Positions 1 to 6,163 of a stretch of DNA of 6,551 nucleotides are shown here, piece after piece; the stretch's first letter is position 1, and each line of letters begins with the position of its first letter. The translations under genes and the position numbers were made by a program. Origin of the DNA: an uncultured Peptococcaceae bacterium (GTDB taxonomy: Bacteria; Bacillota; Peptococcia; Peptococcales; Peptococcaceae). Under the pieces are notes generated by a model that ran no database searches, was not told the DNA's origin, and was given only the letters and a program-made list of their open reading frames with translations. The DNA is taken from contig CALAKO010000129.1 in the NCBI GenBank assembly GCA_937922955.1, positions 1 to 6,551 on the forward strand, given 5' to 3'.

Positions 1-29
1 AATGGAAGAATACACATAGGACACCAGTG

Positions 30-63
30 GCAGCTATCTGAGGGAGGATAGCTGCTATTTTTT
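30..63 (+). terminator. Rightward intrinsic terminator near left edge
   Basis: A 9-bp GC-containing stem (30-38 pairs with 47-55, with a further G-U pair on each end possible) encloses a loop of about 8 nt. It is followed by a run of six T at 58-63. No T-run is present on the other strand, so it works rightward only. It implies a plus-strand gene or RNA arriving from left of the window. A reading frame whose stop lies at 17-19, 11 nt before the stem, is one candidate for its last codons, but too little is visible to call it. Confidence 0.7.
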
Positions 64-77
64 CAGAATAGATGAGA

Positions 78-113
78 AAACCCTATTTTGGCAAAAATGC
101 CAAAATAGGGTTT
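78..113. terminator. Perfect 16-bp inverted repeat, possible bidirectional terminator
   Basis: Positions 78-93 are perfectly complementary to 98-113, with a 4-nt AAAA loop. The stem is GC-rich at its base (CCC/GGG) and at its tip (GGC/GCC), with an A/T middle. Only short T-runs flank it (TTTT then C on the minus strand, TTT then A on the plus strand), so termination is plausible in either direction but not textbook. It could also be an RNA-stabilising hairpin or a protein-binding dyad (TTGGCA with its mirror across the loop). The structure is certain; the function is inferred. Confidence 0.5.
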
Positions 114-125
114 ATCTACAGTCTG

Positions 126-154
126 AAGCGCAAGGCCATAGCCTTGCGCTTTTT
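126..154 (+). terminator. Second rightward intrinsic terminator
   Basis: An 11-bp GC-rich stem (126-136 with 141-151) and 4-nt loop are followed by five T at 150-154. The left flank has no A-run, so on the minus strand it lacks a U-tract. It is therefore a second rightward terminator, facing into the 3' end of the dsr operon and probably shielding it from transcription entering from the left. Confidence 0.7.
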
Positions 155-179
155 CGTTATATTTGATTTTCGATTTCAC

Positions 180-214
180 AAAAAAACAGAGTGGCCAGAA
201 GATCACTCTGTTTT
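180..214 (-). terminator. Terminator of the dsr operon, behind dsrM
   Basis: An 8-bp stem (186-193 with 204-211) can be lengthened by three A-T pairs (183-185 with 212-214) and has a 10-nt loop. On the minus strand it ends in seven T (180-186), about 10 nt past the dsrM stop codon. On the plus strand it is followed by TTTTATTT, so it may also stop rightward transcripts. Its position directly behind the last gene makes it the natural end of the operon. Confidence 0.8.
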
Positions 215-223
215 ATTTCTTAT

Positions 224-1288
224 TTAGATGCCAAGCTCAGCTTTGAGCGCAGCTTCTTTTTCTGCCTTTTCAGCGGCAGCTTCTTCAATGGTCTTATCAA
301 CTGGCAAGCCAACCTTGACCATCTTTTCACGGAATTCGTCTTCGTAGTCACTGTAGTAGTGGAATTCGACGACTGGGTTCCATGGGTTGATGTGACGTTT
401 TGCACGGCTGTCGTTGACCATGTTGCGGGTTGGGCTCATGAAGATACCGATCGCATGCATGAGCTTGCCCATTGGGAAGTAGATCAACAGGGTGCAAACG
501 AGTGCCAAGTGCATGTAGAAGGTCACACCGATTGGTTCTGCTGGCAGAGCTGGATGGAAGGTAACGAGAGACACCATCAGGTCACCAACAGCGTTGATGT
601 TAACGTGACCAAGATCGGTGTAACGCATAACCATACCCATTAAACCAATGCCAATCAGCAGGCAGAGTGGGAAGTAGTCATTCAGCAAGCTGATGTAGCG
701 AACTTTCCCAATATAGAGACGACGCAGCAAGAGCAAGCAGAGACCACCAACCATCATGAAACCGGTGAGATAGATTGGATGCAGGTCAACCATGAATACA
801 CCATCGACCTTTTCAATCCAGCCTACCCATGCAGGTACTTCGGCGGTAAAGAAGCGGAAGTGACGGAGCAGAGTGAAGAACATCCCCCAGTGGAAGAGCA
901 GTGCGAAGATCCACAGCCATTTTTCCCACTGATACTTGATGTCTCCATCTTCAGTCAATTCAGCTTTGCTGTTACGGAAGAGGGAACGGAAAACGGTTAC
1001 CTCTAAAATCATACGAACAACCATGCCAACACGGGTGGTTGGGTTATCGATCGGATTGGTCTTGATGAAGTCCAAAGACTTTTCCTGACCGCAGGTTGTG
1101 ACAATGTTAAATGGAACAGGCGATTTTGCCCATTTAATAATGCGGCAAACAACACCTACGATGAAGACAGCGATTGCAATGTATGGCAGGACAATCCCGA
1201 AGAATACTTGCAAACCTGCAACGGCTACCCCAACGTAAGTGATTGCCAATATCGCAGCGACAATGACAAGAGCAACAATAAATCCCAT
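224..1288 (-). CDS. dsrM: DsrM, dihaem cytochrome b subunit of the DsrMKJOP complex
   Basis: Integral membrane cytochrome b of the NarI-like family (354 aa). It exchanges electrons with menaquinone and passes them to or from the cytoplasmic DsrK. An N-terminal membrane segment pair (about residues 3-50) precedes a conserved soluble loop containing SPVPF and FRSLFRN. A NarI-like helical domain follows at about 123-285. Histidines 133 and 143 (10 apart) and 260 and 278 (18 apart) reproduce the spacing of the four haem ligands of E. coli NarI (His56/66 and 187/205), so two haems b are expected. The C-terminal tail (about 331-354) is charged and alanine-rich. The ATG start has an AGGA Shine-Dalgarno about 7 nt upstream, in the 29-nt gap after dsrP. 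In most sulfate reducers dsrM is first in the cluster; here it is last, directly before the terminator. The identification is firm. Confidence 0.96.
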   Translation of the reverse strand: MGFIVALVIVAAILAITYVGVAVAGLQVFFGIVLPYIAIAVFIVGVVCRIIKWAKSPVPFNIVTTCGQEKSLDFIKTNPIDNPTTRVGMVVRMILEVTVFRSLFRNSKAELTEDGDIKYQWEKWLWIFALLFHWGMFFTLLRHFRFFTAEVPAWVGWIEKVDGVFMVDLHPIYLTGFMMVGGLCLLLLRRLYIGKVRYISLLNDYFPLCLLIGIGLMGMVMRYTDLGHVNINAVGDLMVSLVTFHPALPAEPIGVTFYMHLALVCTLLIYFPMGKLMHAIGIFMSPTRNMVNDSRAKRHINPWNPVVEFHYYSDYEDEFREKMVKVGLPVDKTIEEAAAEKAEKEAALKAELGI

Positions 1289-1317
1289 TGTTATTTCCTC
1301 ACTTTCTTTGGGTGTCG

Positions 1318-2628
1318 TTACGCCTTGGCTTCTGCCTCAGCGTCTTCTTCAGCAGCCTCTTCTTCTGGTTCCGGTTCTGGCTGTGGACGGGTGTCTACAT
1401 AGGTACCAGCTTTTTCGTTGAGACGATAAGCGAGACGGGTGCGATCTGGTTTATCAGGGAATGCACCTTCATCGTTGTCGTACTTAACGACGGTAACCAT
1501 CTTGAGCAGAAGGCTCAGAATCAAGAGACCGATTGCAAAAATCCCAACGATAACCATGAGCTCAATCTTGCCAGGGATGTAGTCAACGATTTCACCAAAT
1601 GGGTTTTCAGAAAGACCACCGATAACGAAGGTCAAACCTTTTTCGATGTACATGGACAAGAAGAGGGTAATGCACCCAACGATCATGGTTGCTTTGTTAA
1701 AGCGGAACTTGGTTGGAATGAGCAATACAAGAGTAACAACAACGCAAACCACGAAGAGCATCATCAGAGGAACAAATTCATCGTGTCCGTGATACCCAGC
1801 GAAGAGATAGGTCAGTGCTACTTTATGTGCAGGGACATTGGAATAGTATGCAGTAAAGAATTCACCGGCCATCATAATCATGGTTGCGATGTATGCATAA
1901 ATTGCAGTAGTAGAAAGCATTTTGATGGCTTTCTCACCAGCATCAAAACCGGTCAGCTTCTTGAGCAGGAAGCAGATCAGAATGATGAGTGCTGGACCAG
2001 TAGCAAATGCGCTGGCAAGGAACTTCGCAGGCAGTACAGCTGTCAGGAAGTAGTGACGGCTTGGCAGACCAGAATACAGGAATGCAGTAACAATGTGGAT
2101 GGAGAAAGCAACTGGTACGGAGATCATAGCCAGAACTTTAACCCATTTTTTGTAGTGCAGACCCTTGTTTTCAGCCTGAAGTACCTGATACCCAACGATG
2201 ATGTTGAGAATCAGATAGGTAGGAAGTACCACAGAGTCCCAGCAGAGCATGGACTTTGGTGTCCAGTAAATGTATACGTTGAAGAGTTTGGTAGGCACAC
2301 CAACGTCAACAACGACGAAGAGGAGCGCCATGATGATGGCTGCGATTGCCAAGAATTCCCCGATAACGGTGATGCGGCCATAAGCCTTTGCATCATGGAA
2401 GTAGTATGGCAGAACGATCATGACACCCCCGGCGGCAACCCCGACGAAGAAGGTCAGGTGGCCGATGTAAAGACCCCAAGAAATGTCACGGCTCATCCCA
2501 GTTACCTGGAAACCGACGGTCATCTGATAAATGTAAGCAGCAAAACCGATTACGATAAGTGCTACGAGGAAAAGAATCCACGCCCAATATTTCGGGCCGC
2601 TGCGTTTGACAAATGTTTTTTCAATCAT
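1318..2628 (-). CDS. dsrP: DsrP, NrfD-family membrane quinone-interacting subunit
   Basis: Polytopic membrane protein of the NrfD/PsrC/HmcC family (436 aa). It couples the periplasmic ferredoxin-like DsrO to the menaquinone pool. About ten hydrophobic helices are visible, near residues 14-34, 50-75, 88-110, 132-150, 165-186, 196-221, 240-262, 284-305, 312-335 and 354-380. Short charged loops separate them, and the lysine-rich N-terminus suggests it starts in the cytoplasm. The segment around residues 46-72 (RDISWGLYIGHLTFFVGVAA) is typical of NrfD proteins. After the last helix comes a hydrophilic tail of about 55 residues that ends in a Pro-Glu run and then an Ala/Glu-rich stretch (415-436). 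The start lies 3 nt after the dsrO stop and has a strong GGGGGAGG Shine-Dalgarno 8 nt upstream, inside dsrO. The long open frame antisense to this gene is a shadow of its codon bias. Confidence 0.95.
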   Translation of the reverse strand: MIEKTFVKRSGPKYWAWILFLVALIVIGFAAYIYQMTVGFQVTGMSRDISWGLYIGHLTFFVGVAAGGVMIVLPYYFHDAKAYGRITVIGEFLAIAAIIMALLFVVVDVGVPTKLFNVYIYWTPKSMLCWDSVVLPTYLILNIIVGYQVLQAENKGLHYKKWVKVLAMISVPVAFSIHIVTAFLYSGLPSRHYFLTAVLPAKFLASAFATGPALIILICFLLKKLTGFDAGEKAIKMLSTTAIYAYIATMIMMAGEFFTAYYSNVPAHKVALTYLFAGYHGHDEFVPLMMLFVVCVVVTLVLLIPTKFRFNKATMIVGCITLFLSMYIEKGLTFVIGGLSENPFGEIVDYIPGKIELMVIVGIFAIGLLILSLLLKMVTVVKYDNDEGAFPDKPDRTRLAYRLNEKAGTYVDTRPQPEPEPEEEAAEEDAEAEAKA

Positions 2629-2631
2629 TGT

Positions 2632-3417
2632 TTACGCCTCCCCCTCTGCTAAACTTACCTTGTAGTAGCAGCATGGCTGGGTGCCATAGCTTTCACCACG
2701 TACAATGGTCATGTTTTCTCTAACCAATTTGGAGATTTCAGAGCTATCGTTATCCAAATCCCCTACAACGATGCCTTCGCTGTTTTCTGCGCAAAGTGGC
2801 ATCTGACCCTTTGAAAGTCTGTCATAGCAGAAATCGCATTTTTCAACGACACCTTTCATACGGGTAGGGTAAGCAGGGTTAAGATTTTCGATATAATCAC
2901 GAGGCTCAACAAAGTTGAAGCTTCTGCTGCCATAAGGGCAGGCAGCCATGCAGTTACGGCAACCGATGCAACGGTGCATATCCTGCAAAGTGATCCCGCT
3001 TTCGGTCTGGAAGGTTGCCTGAGTTGGGCAAACCTTTACACAAACTGGTTTGCGGCAATGGTTGCAAGTTGCAACGAATGGTGTATCGGTGTACTTTTCC
3101 TGCAATCCTTCATGAGTGATATCATGGAACAATGCAGAGAATGGTTCTGCCCAAATCCACTTTACTTCATGACGACTGTCTGGAACGGTAGGTACGTTAT
3201 GTTCTGTGTGGCAGATTTTTGCGATGGCATCGATATCATCGATCTTTTCCATATCGATGAACATGCCCCATTTGCCAACCTGTTCTTCAGCAGAAGATTT
3301 TTCAAAGCTACCGCCACCAATTGGTGTATTCTTGATGGTTGCACAACCAGCGAGGGTAACAAGACCAGCAGAAAGTGCACCCAGTTTCAAGAATTTACGT
3401 CTGGACATATTTTCCAT
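2632..3417 (-). CDS. dsrO: DsrO, periplasmic ferredoxin-like iron-sulfur subunit
   Basis: Tat-exported iron-sulfur protein (261 aa) carrying electrons between the cytochrome DsrJ and the membrane subunit DsrP. The N-terminus has an exact twin-arginine motif (S5-RR-KFLK) followed by a hydrophobic stretch that ends in LAGC (22-25), which fits a lipobox. Cluster cysteines are C118/121/126/130, C150/153/156/160 and C194/197/209, plus a lone C69. The first ferredoxin motif has lost its first three cysteines and the last motif its fourth. The remaining set can hold three [4Fe-4S] clusters, with C69 joining C194/197/209. A Cys pair at 249-250 is extra. The start ATG overlaps the dsrJ stop by one base (TAATG). 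A Shine-Dalgarno AGGAGGT 9 nt upstream supports this ATG over the in-frame ATG three codons later. Confidence 0.95.
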   Translation of the reverse strand: MENMSRRKFLKLGALSAGLVTLAGCATIKNTPIGGGSFEKSSAEEQVGKWGMFIDMEKIDDIDAIAKICHTEHNVPTVPDSRHEVKWIWAEPFSALFHDITHEGLQEKYTDTPFVATCNHCRKPVCVKVCPTQATFQTESGITLQDMHRCIGCRNCMAACPYGSRSFNFVEPRDYIENLNPAYPTRMKGVVEKCDFCYDRLSKGQMPLCAENSEGIVVGDLDNDSSEISKLVRENMTIVRGESYGTQPCCYYKVSLAEGEA

Positions 3418-3884
3418 TAGTTTGCCACCTCCTCATCAGTAACGATTTCAAGATCTTCGGAAGCAGCTGCGGCGTCACCGTATTCCGTAGCAGAATTGGT
3501 ATGACAGGTCCAGCAGTTAGGATCTACGCCGTTCGCATCATGACATTTCTGGCAGAAATCTTCATAGTTGGAATGGCATTCCAAGCAGGTATTCTGCAGA
3601 CTCATTTCGAATTCACGGCCATCTGGTGTTACCAGGGTACGGTTGTCGTCGCGAACAACCTGAACCTTCCACTGATGCAGAATTTCCATGTGGTTTTCAC
3701 GCATATAGTCCGTGTCATAGATGCATTGTCTTTCATCTTCAGGCAGCGCATTAATGGCTGGCGTGTCAAGACTAACTTCTACTTCGCTGGCAGAGGCGCT
3801 TTTGCCAATGTTCAGCCAAATCGGAGAGGTGACGACCAGTAAAAATACAAGCACCCCAACAACGATGTTTGTTTTATTACGCAT
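3417..3884 (-). CDS. dsrJ: DsrJ, periplasmic trihaem cytochrome c
   Basis: Small trihaem cytochrome c (155 aa) specific to the Dsr complex, anchored on the periplasmic side. A single hydrophobic N-terminal segment (about 7-24) is a signal peptide or uncleaved anchor; in Allochromatium DsrJ I recall it staying uncleaved. Three CxxCH haem-binding motifs occur at 100-104, 111-115 and 124-128. Upstream is a conserved block with C54 and H65/H70; the Cys corresponds to the residue proposed in Allochromatium DsrJ to ligate one haem in an unusual His/Cys pair. The C-terminal 25 residues are acidic and probably disordered. A perfect AAGGAGGT Shine-Dalgarno (3893-3900) sits 8 nt before the ATG and overlaps the dsrK stop codon, so translation is probably coupled. 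Haem attachment would need a cytochrome c maturation system, a piece of which is encoded upstream. Confidence 0.95.
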   Translation of the reverse strand: MRNKTNIVVGVLVFLLVVTSPIWLNIGKSASASEVEVSLDTPAINALPEDERQCIYDTDYMRENHMEILHQWKVQVVRDDNRTLVTPDGREFEMSLQNTCLECHSNYEDFCQKCHDANGVDPNCWTCHTNSATEYGDAAAASEDLEIVTDEEVAN

Positions 3885-3898
3885 TTACACCAACCTCC

Positions 3899-5503
3899 TT
3901 AAGATTCCTGGTTCTGCAATGGTTCGAAACGCAGGTTTTCCGTGCGATCAGGTTTTTCACCCTTCATGACCAATGCATTCCCTAAGAGTTCGTGTACACC
4001 GCAGACTTCAACACCTGGTACCCAATAACGCATGAGTGGTGGCAAAGCAGCACGGTCAATAGCGCATACGCAAGAGAGCATGTTTACGCCATATTTCTTG
4101 TTTACATATTTCACCGCGTTAGCACGAGGGAAACCACCGCGCATACGCAGTTCCATGTCTTCTTCTGCGTTCAAACCGGAACCAGAACCACAGCAGAAGG
4201 TTTTTTCACGGATGGTGTCTTCTGGCATTTCATACCATTCAACACAATGATCGAGGATGTAGCGAGGCTCATCCAGCAGACCCATCGCACGTGAAGGGTT
4301 GCAGGAATCGTGATAGGTTGCAACGATACCAGCGTTTCTTGATGGATCGAGTTTAATCTTATTATGACGAATAATATCTGCAGTAAACTCGGTGACATGG
4401 ATCATCTTTGTGGAACGTGCATTTTCAAATACGGTACCAGTGATTGGGTTCTTTGGTACTTCGAGGAAGTCAGCAGGACCGTTCATGGTATCCATGTACT
4501 GGTGAATAACGCGCCACATATGACCGCATTCCCCGCCAATGATGAACTTAACGCCAAGGCGTTTTGCTTCAGCATAAATCTTCTGATTCAAACGTTTCAT
4601 CATTTCGTTGGATGTGAACAGACCAAAGTTACCACCTTCAGAGTTGAAAGTACTAACGGTGTAGTCCAATCCTAATTCATGGAACAGCATCAGCTGACCC
4701 ATCAGTGTGTAGTTACCAGGGGTTGCAAAAATGTCCCCAGATGGTGGCACATACAGAATTTCAGCGCCTTTTCTGTTATAGGTGAGATCGAGACGAACGC
4801 CCGTAATATCTTCGATATCATCAAGCATCATGTCATAACTGTCGACGATCCCGTGTGGCTGAATGCCAAGGTGGTTCCCTTTCGAGAAGCAGTTGGATAC
4901 TGGAGTGATAACCCAGTCAATGTTGAGACCAACAAGGTTCAACAACTCGCGAACGAGCATGGTAATTTCAGCCGTGTCGATGCCATATGGGCAGAATACA
5001 GAACAACGACGGCATTCGGAGCACTGGAAGAAATAGTAGAACCATTCTTTCAGTACATCAACGGTGAGTTCACGAGCACCAACCATTTTGCCCATCAATT
5101 TACCAGCCAAAGTGTATTCTTTACGATACACACTGCGCAGAAGTTCTGCACGAAGCACTGGCATGTTCTTTGGATCGCCGCTTCCTAAGAAGAAGTGACA
5201 CTTGTCCGCACACGCACCACAGCGAACACAGCAATCCATAAAGATTTTCAAAGAGCGGAAACGATCGAGGCGATCGTGCAGACCTTGAAGAATGATTTTC
5301 TGCCAATCTTCAGGCAGCTGCCAATCTTCATCTGGCACACGCCACTCACGAGCGTTTGGGAGGCTGACATTTGCTGCACTTTCCGGTTTTCCGGCGTGAC
5401 AGTACATCCCTTCTCTAAACTCCACAGGTGTTTCCATCCAAGGAGTCTTTGGAGGGTTATAGCTGATGTCCAGCAGCTCCGCAGGTTTTGGAAGTTTTGC
5501 CAT
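3899..5503 (-). CDS. dsrK: DsrK, HdrD-like catalytic iron-sulfur subunit
   Basis: Cytoplasmic iron-sulfur protein (534 aa) related to heterodisulfide reductase HdrD. It is considered the catalytic site of the complex, acting on the DsrC trisulfide or disulfide. Two classical [4Fe-4S] motifs are present: C92/95/98/102 and C161/164/167/171 (the last followed by Pro). In the C-terminal half a CCG motif is formed by C401, C437-C438-G439 and C478/C480, expected to hold a special [4Fe-4S] cluster like that of Hdr. A preceding degenerate CCG half keeps only C326 in GGECGHMW. CxC at 478-480 replaces the CxxC of HdrB, which I believe is normal for DsrK. The N-terminal 80 residues are the usual Dsr-specific extension. 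The ATG has an AAAAGGGG Shine-Dalgarno 9 nt upstream, inside the end of the preceding gene, whose stop is 4 nt away. Full length, no frame disruption. Confidence 0.96.
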   Translation of the reverse strand: MAKLPKPAELLDISYNPPKTPWMETPVEFREGMYCHAGKPESAANVSLPNAREWRVPDEDWQLPEDWQKIILQGLHDRLDRFRSLKIFMDCCVRCGACADKCHFFLGSGDPKNMPVLRAELLRSVYRKEYTLAGKLMGKMVGARELTVDVLKEWFYYFFQCSECRRCSVFCPYGIDTAEITMLVRELLNLVGLNIDWVITPVSNCFSKGNHLGIQPHGIVDSYDMMLDDIEDITGVRLDLTYNRKGAEILYVPPSGDIFATPGNYTLMGQLMLFHELGLDYTVSTFNSEGGNFGLFTSNEMMKRLNQKIYAEAKRLGVKFIIGGECGHMWRVIHQYMDTMNGPADFLEVPKNPITGTVFENARSTKMIHVTEFTADIIRHNKIKLDPSRNAGIVATYHDSCNPSRAMGLLDEPRYILDHCVEWYEMPEDTIREKTFCCGSGSGLNAEEDMELRMRGGFPRANAVKYVNKKYGVNMLSCVCAIDRAALPPLMRYWVPGVEVCGVHELLGNALVMKGEKPDRTENLRFEPLQNQES

Positions 5504-5507
5504 TTCA

Positions 5508-6146
5508 TTACACCCCTTTTTCTATGTTGACCTGACATTGACTTGGACAAGATGCACAGGCTTCTGGCGCACAGGCATTATCCTGATCAACATCAAGCGA
5601 ACTGCTACATTGCATAAAATCTTGCATATCAAGTGCCTTATCTACAAGATCGGCCCTGACCAAGATGTCGTTGGTCTGTCTGATTTGATCCAAACGCATC
5701 TTGTAAATCAATTCACGACTTTCACTATAACTGTCAAAAGCATAGAGGCCAACAGTATCAAGATCGCTGTAAAAATCCAGCCATTCTTGTGTTGACACCT
5801 GAGCGCTGTGCAGCGCCTTGCCGCAAACCTGCTCAATGACTTGCTTCAATGCTGGTACAAAGGACACTGCTTGGCTAGGCAGCACTTCCTGCACCGCTTT
5901 GATGCGCAAGATCATGTGCACGTTTTCATTCACCACATCTGCATCGGGTGCGTCAGACAGTAGTGTATGCAACAGTTTTTCCAAACTATGGTATAGATTA
6001 GCGCCCACAGGGTTTGTGAAATCGCTATTGACTTTCTTAAAATACTTTCTTGCTTCCACTGGATAAGAGTGCATCATTTGTTCAAACCATCCAGTTAGGA
6101 GCTCTTTTTCATGGGCTCGCAAGACCTCTTTCAATCGAGTTGACAA
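5508..6146 (-). CDS. RsbRD_N-like domain protein with Cys-rich C-terminal tail
   Basis: Soluble, mostly helical protein of about 212 aa with no membrane segment. The N-terminal 160 residues resemble the RsbRD_N family (N-terminal domain of RsbR-type stressosome proteins), with a WF..MM.SYP segment, a FTNPVG motif near residue 43 and a ..FDSYSESRE.IY..R..Q.. helix near 138-155. Stand-alone proteins of this type are, as I recall, found beside dsr genes in other sulfate reducers; their function is not established. The tail carries C180, C192, C197, C200 and C204, the last four spaced C-x4-C-x2-C-x3-C, which could bind metal or sense redox state. No ATG is available: the chosen start is TTG at 6146, preceded by GGGGG 8 nt upstream. 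A TTG at 6161 is an alternative that lacks a good ribosome site. The gene sits 17 nt after ccsA and 4 nt before dsrK. Confidence 0.75.
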   Translation of the reverse strand: MSTRLKEVLRAHEKELLTGWFEQMMHSYPVEARKYFKKVNSDFTNPVGANLYHSLEKLLHTLLSDAPDADVVNENVHMILRIKAVQEVLPSQAVSFVPALKQVIEQVCGKALHSAQVSTQEWLDFYSDLDTVGLYAFDSYSESRELIYKMRLDQIRQTNDILVRADLVDKALDMQDFMQCSSSLDVDQDNACAPEACASCPSQCQVNIEKGV

Positions 6147-6154
6147 AAACAGGA

Positions 6155-6159
6155 CCCCC
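6155..6159 (-). promoter_or_regulatory. Ribosome binding site deciding the TTG start of the RsbRD_N-like gene
   Basis: GGGGG on the minus strand can pair with the CCUCC of 16S rRNA, using one G-U pair. It lies 8 nt before the TTG at 6146-6144. The same bases fall inside codons 1-3 of the longer reading that starts at TTG 6161, so the shorter start is preferred. Confidence 0.5.
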
Positions 6160-6163
6160 AAAC

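Noticed and set aside
2..19. Last codons of a plus-strand gene ending at TAG 17-19
   Set aside because: The position before a rightward terminator is suggestive, but only six codons are visible and other frames are open too, so no gene can be called.
191..643. Plus-strand open frame over the end of dsrM and its terminator
   Set aside because: It begins inside the terminator stem and runs antisense to dsrM; the protein is unlike any family I know.
1288..2652. Long plus-strand open frame (454 codons) opposite dsrP
   Set aside because: It lies exactly antisense to a well-recognised NrfD-family gene; the product has no recognisable fold and no ribosome site was seen. It is a codon-bias shadow.
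4679..5188. Plus-strand open frame of 169 codons opposite dsrK
   Set aside because: Antisense to a gene with a complete set of FeS motifs; composition is typical of a shadow frame.
5508..6161. Longer start (TTG at 6161) for the RsbRD_N-like gene
   Set aside because: The upstream sequence lacks a convincing ribosome site and the extra residues do not resemble the family start; the TTG at 6146 has GGGGG at the right distance.
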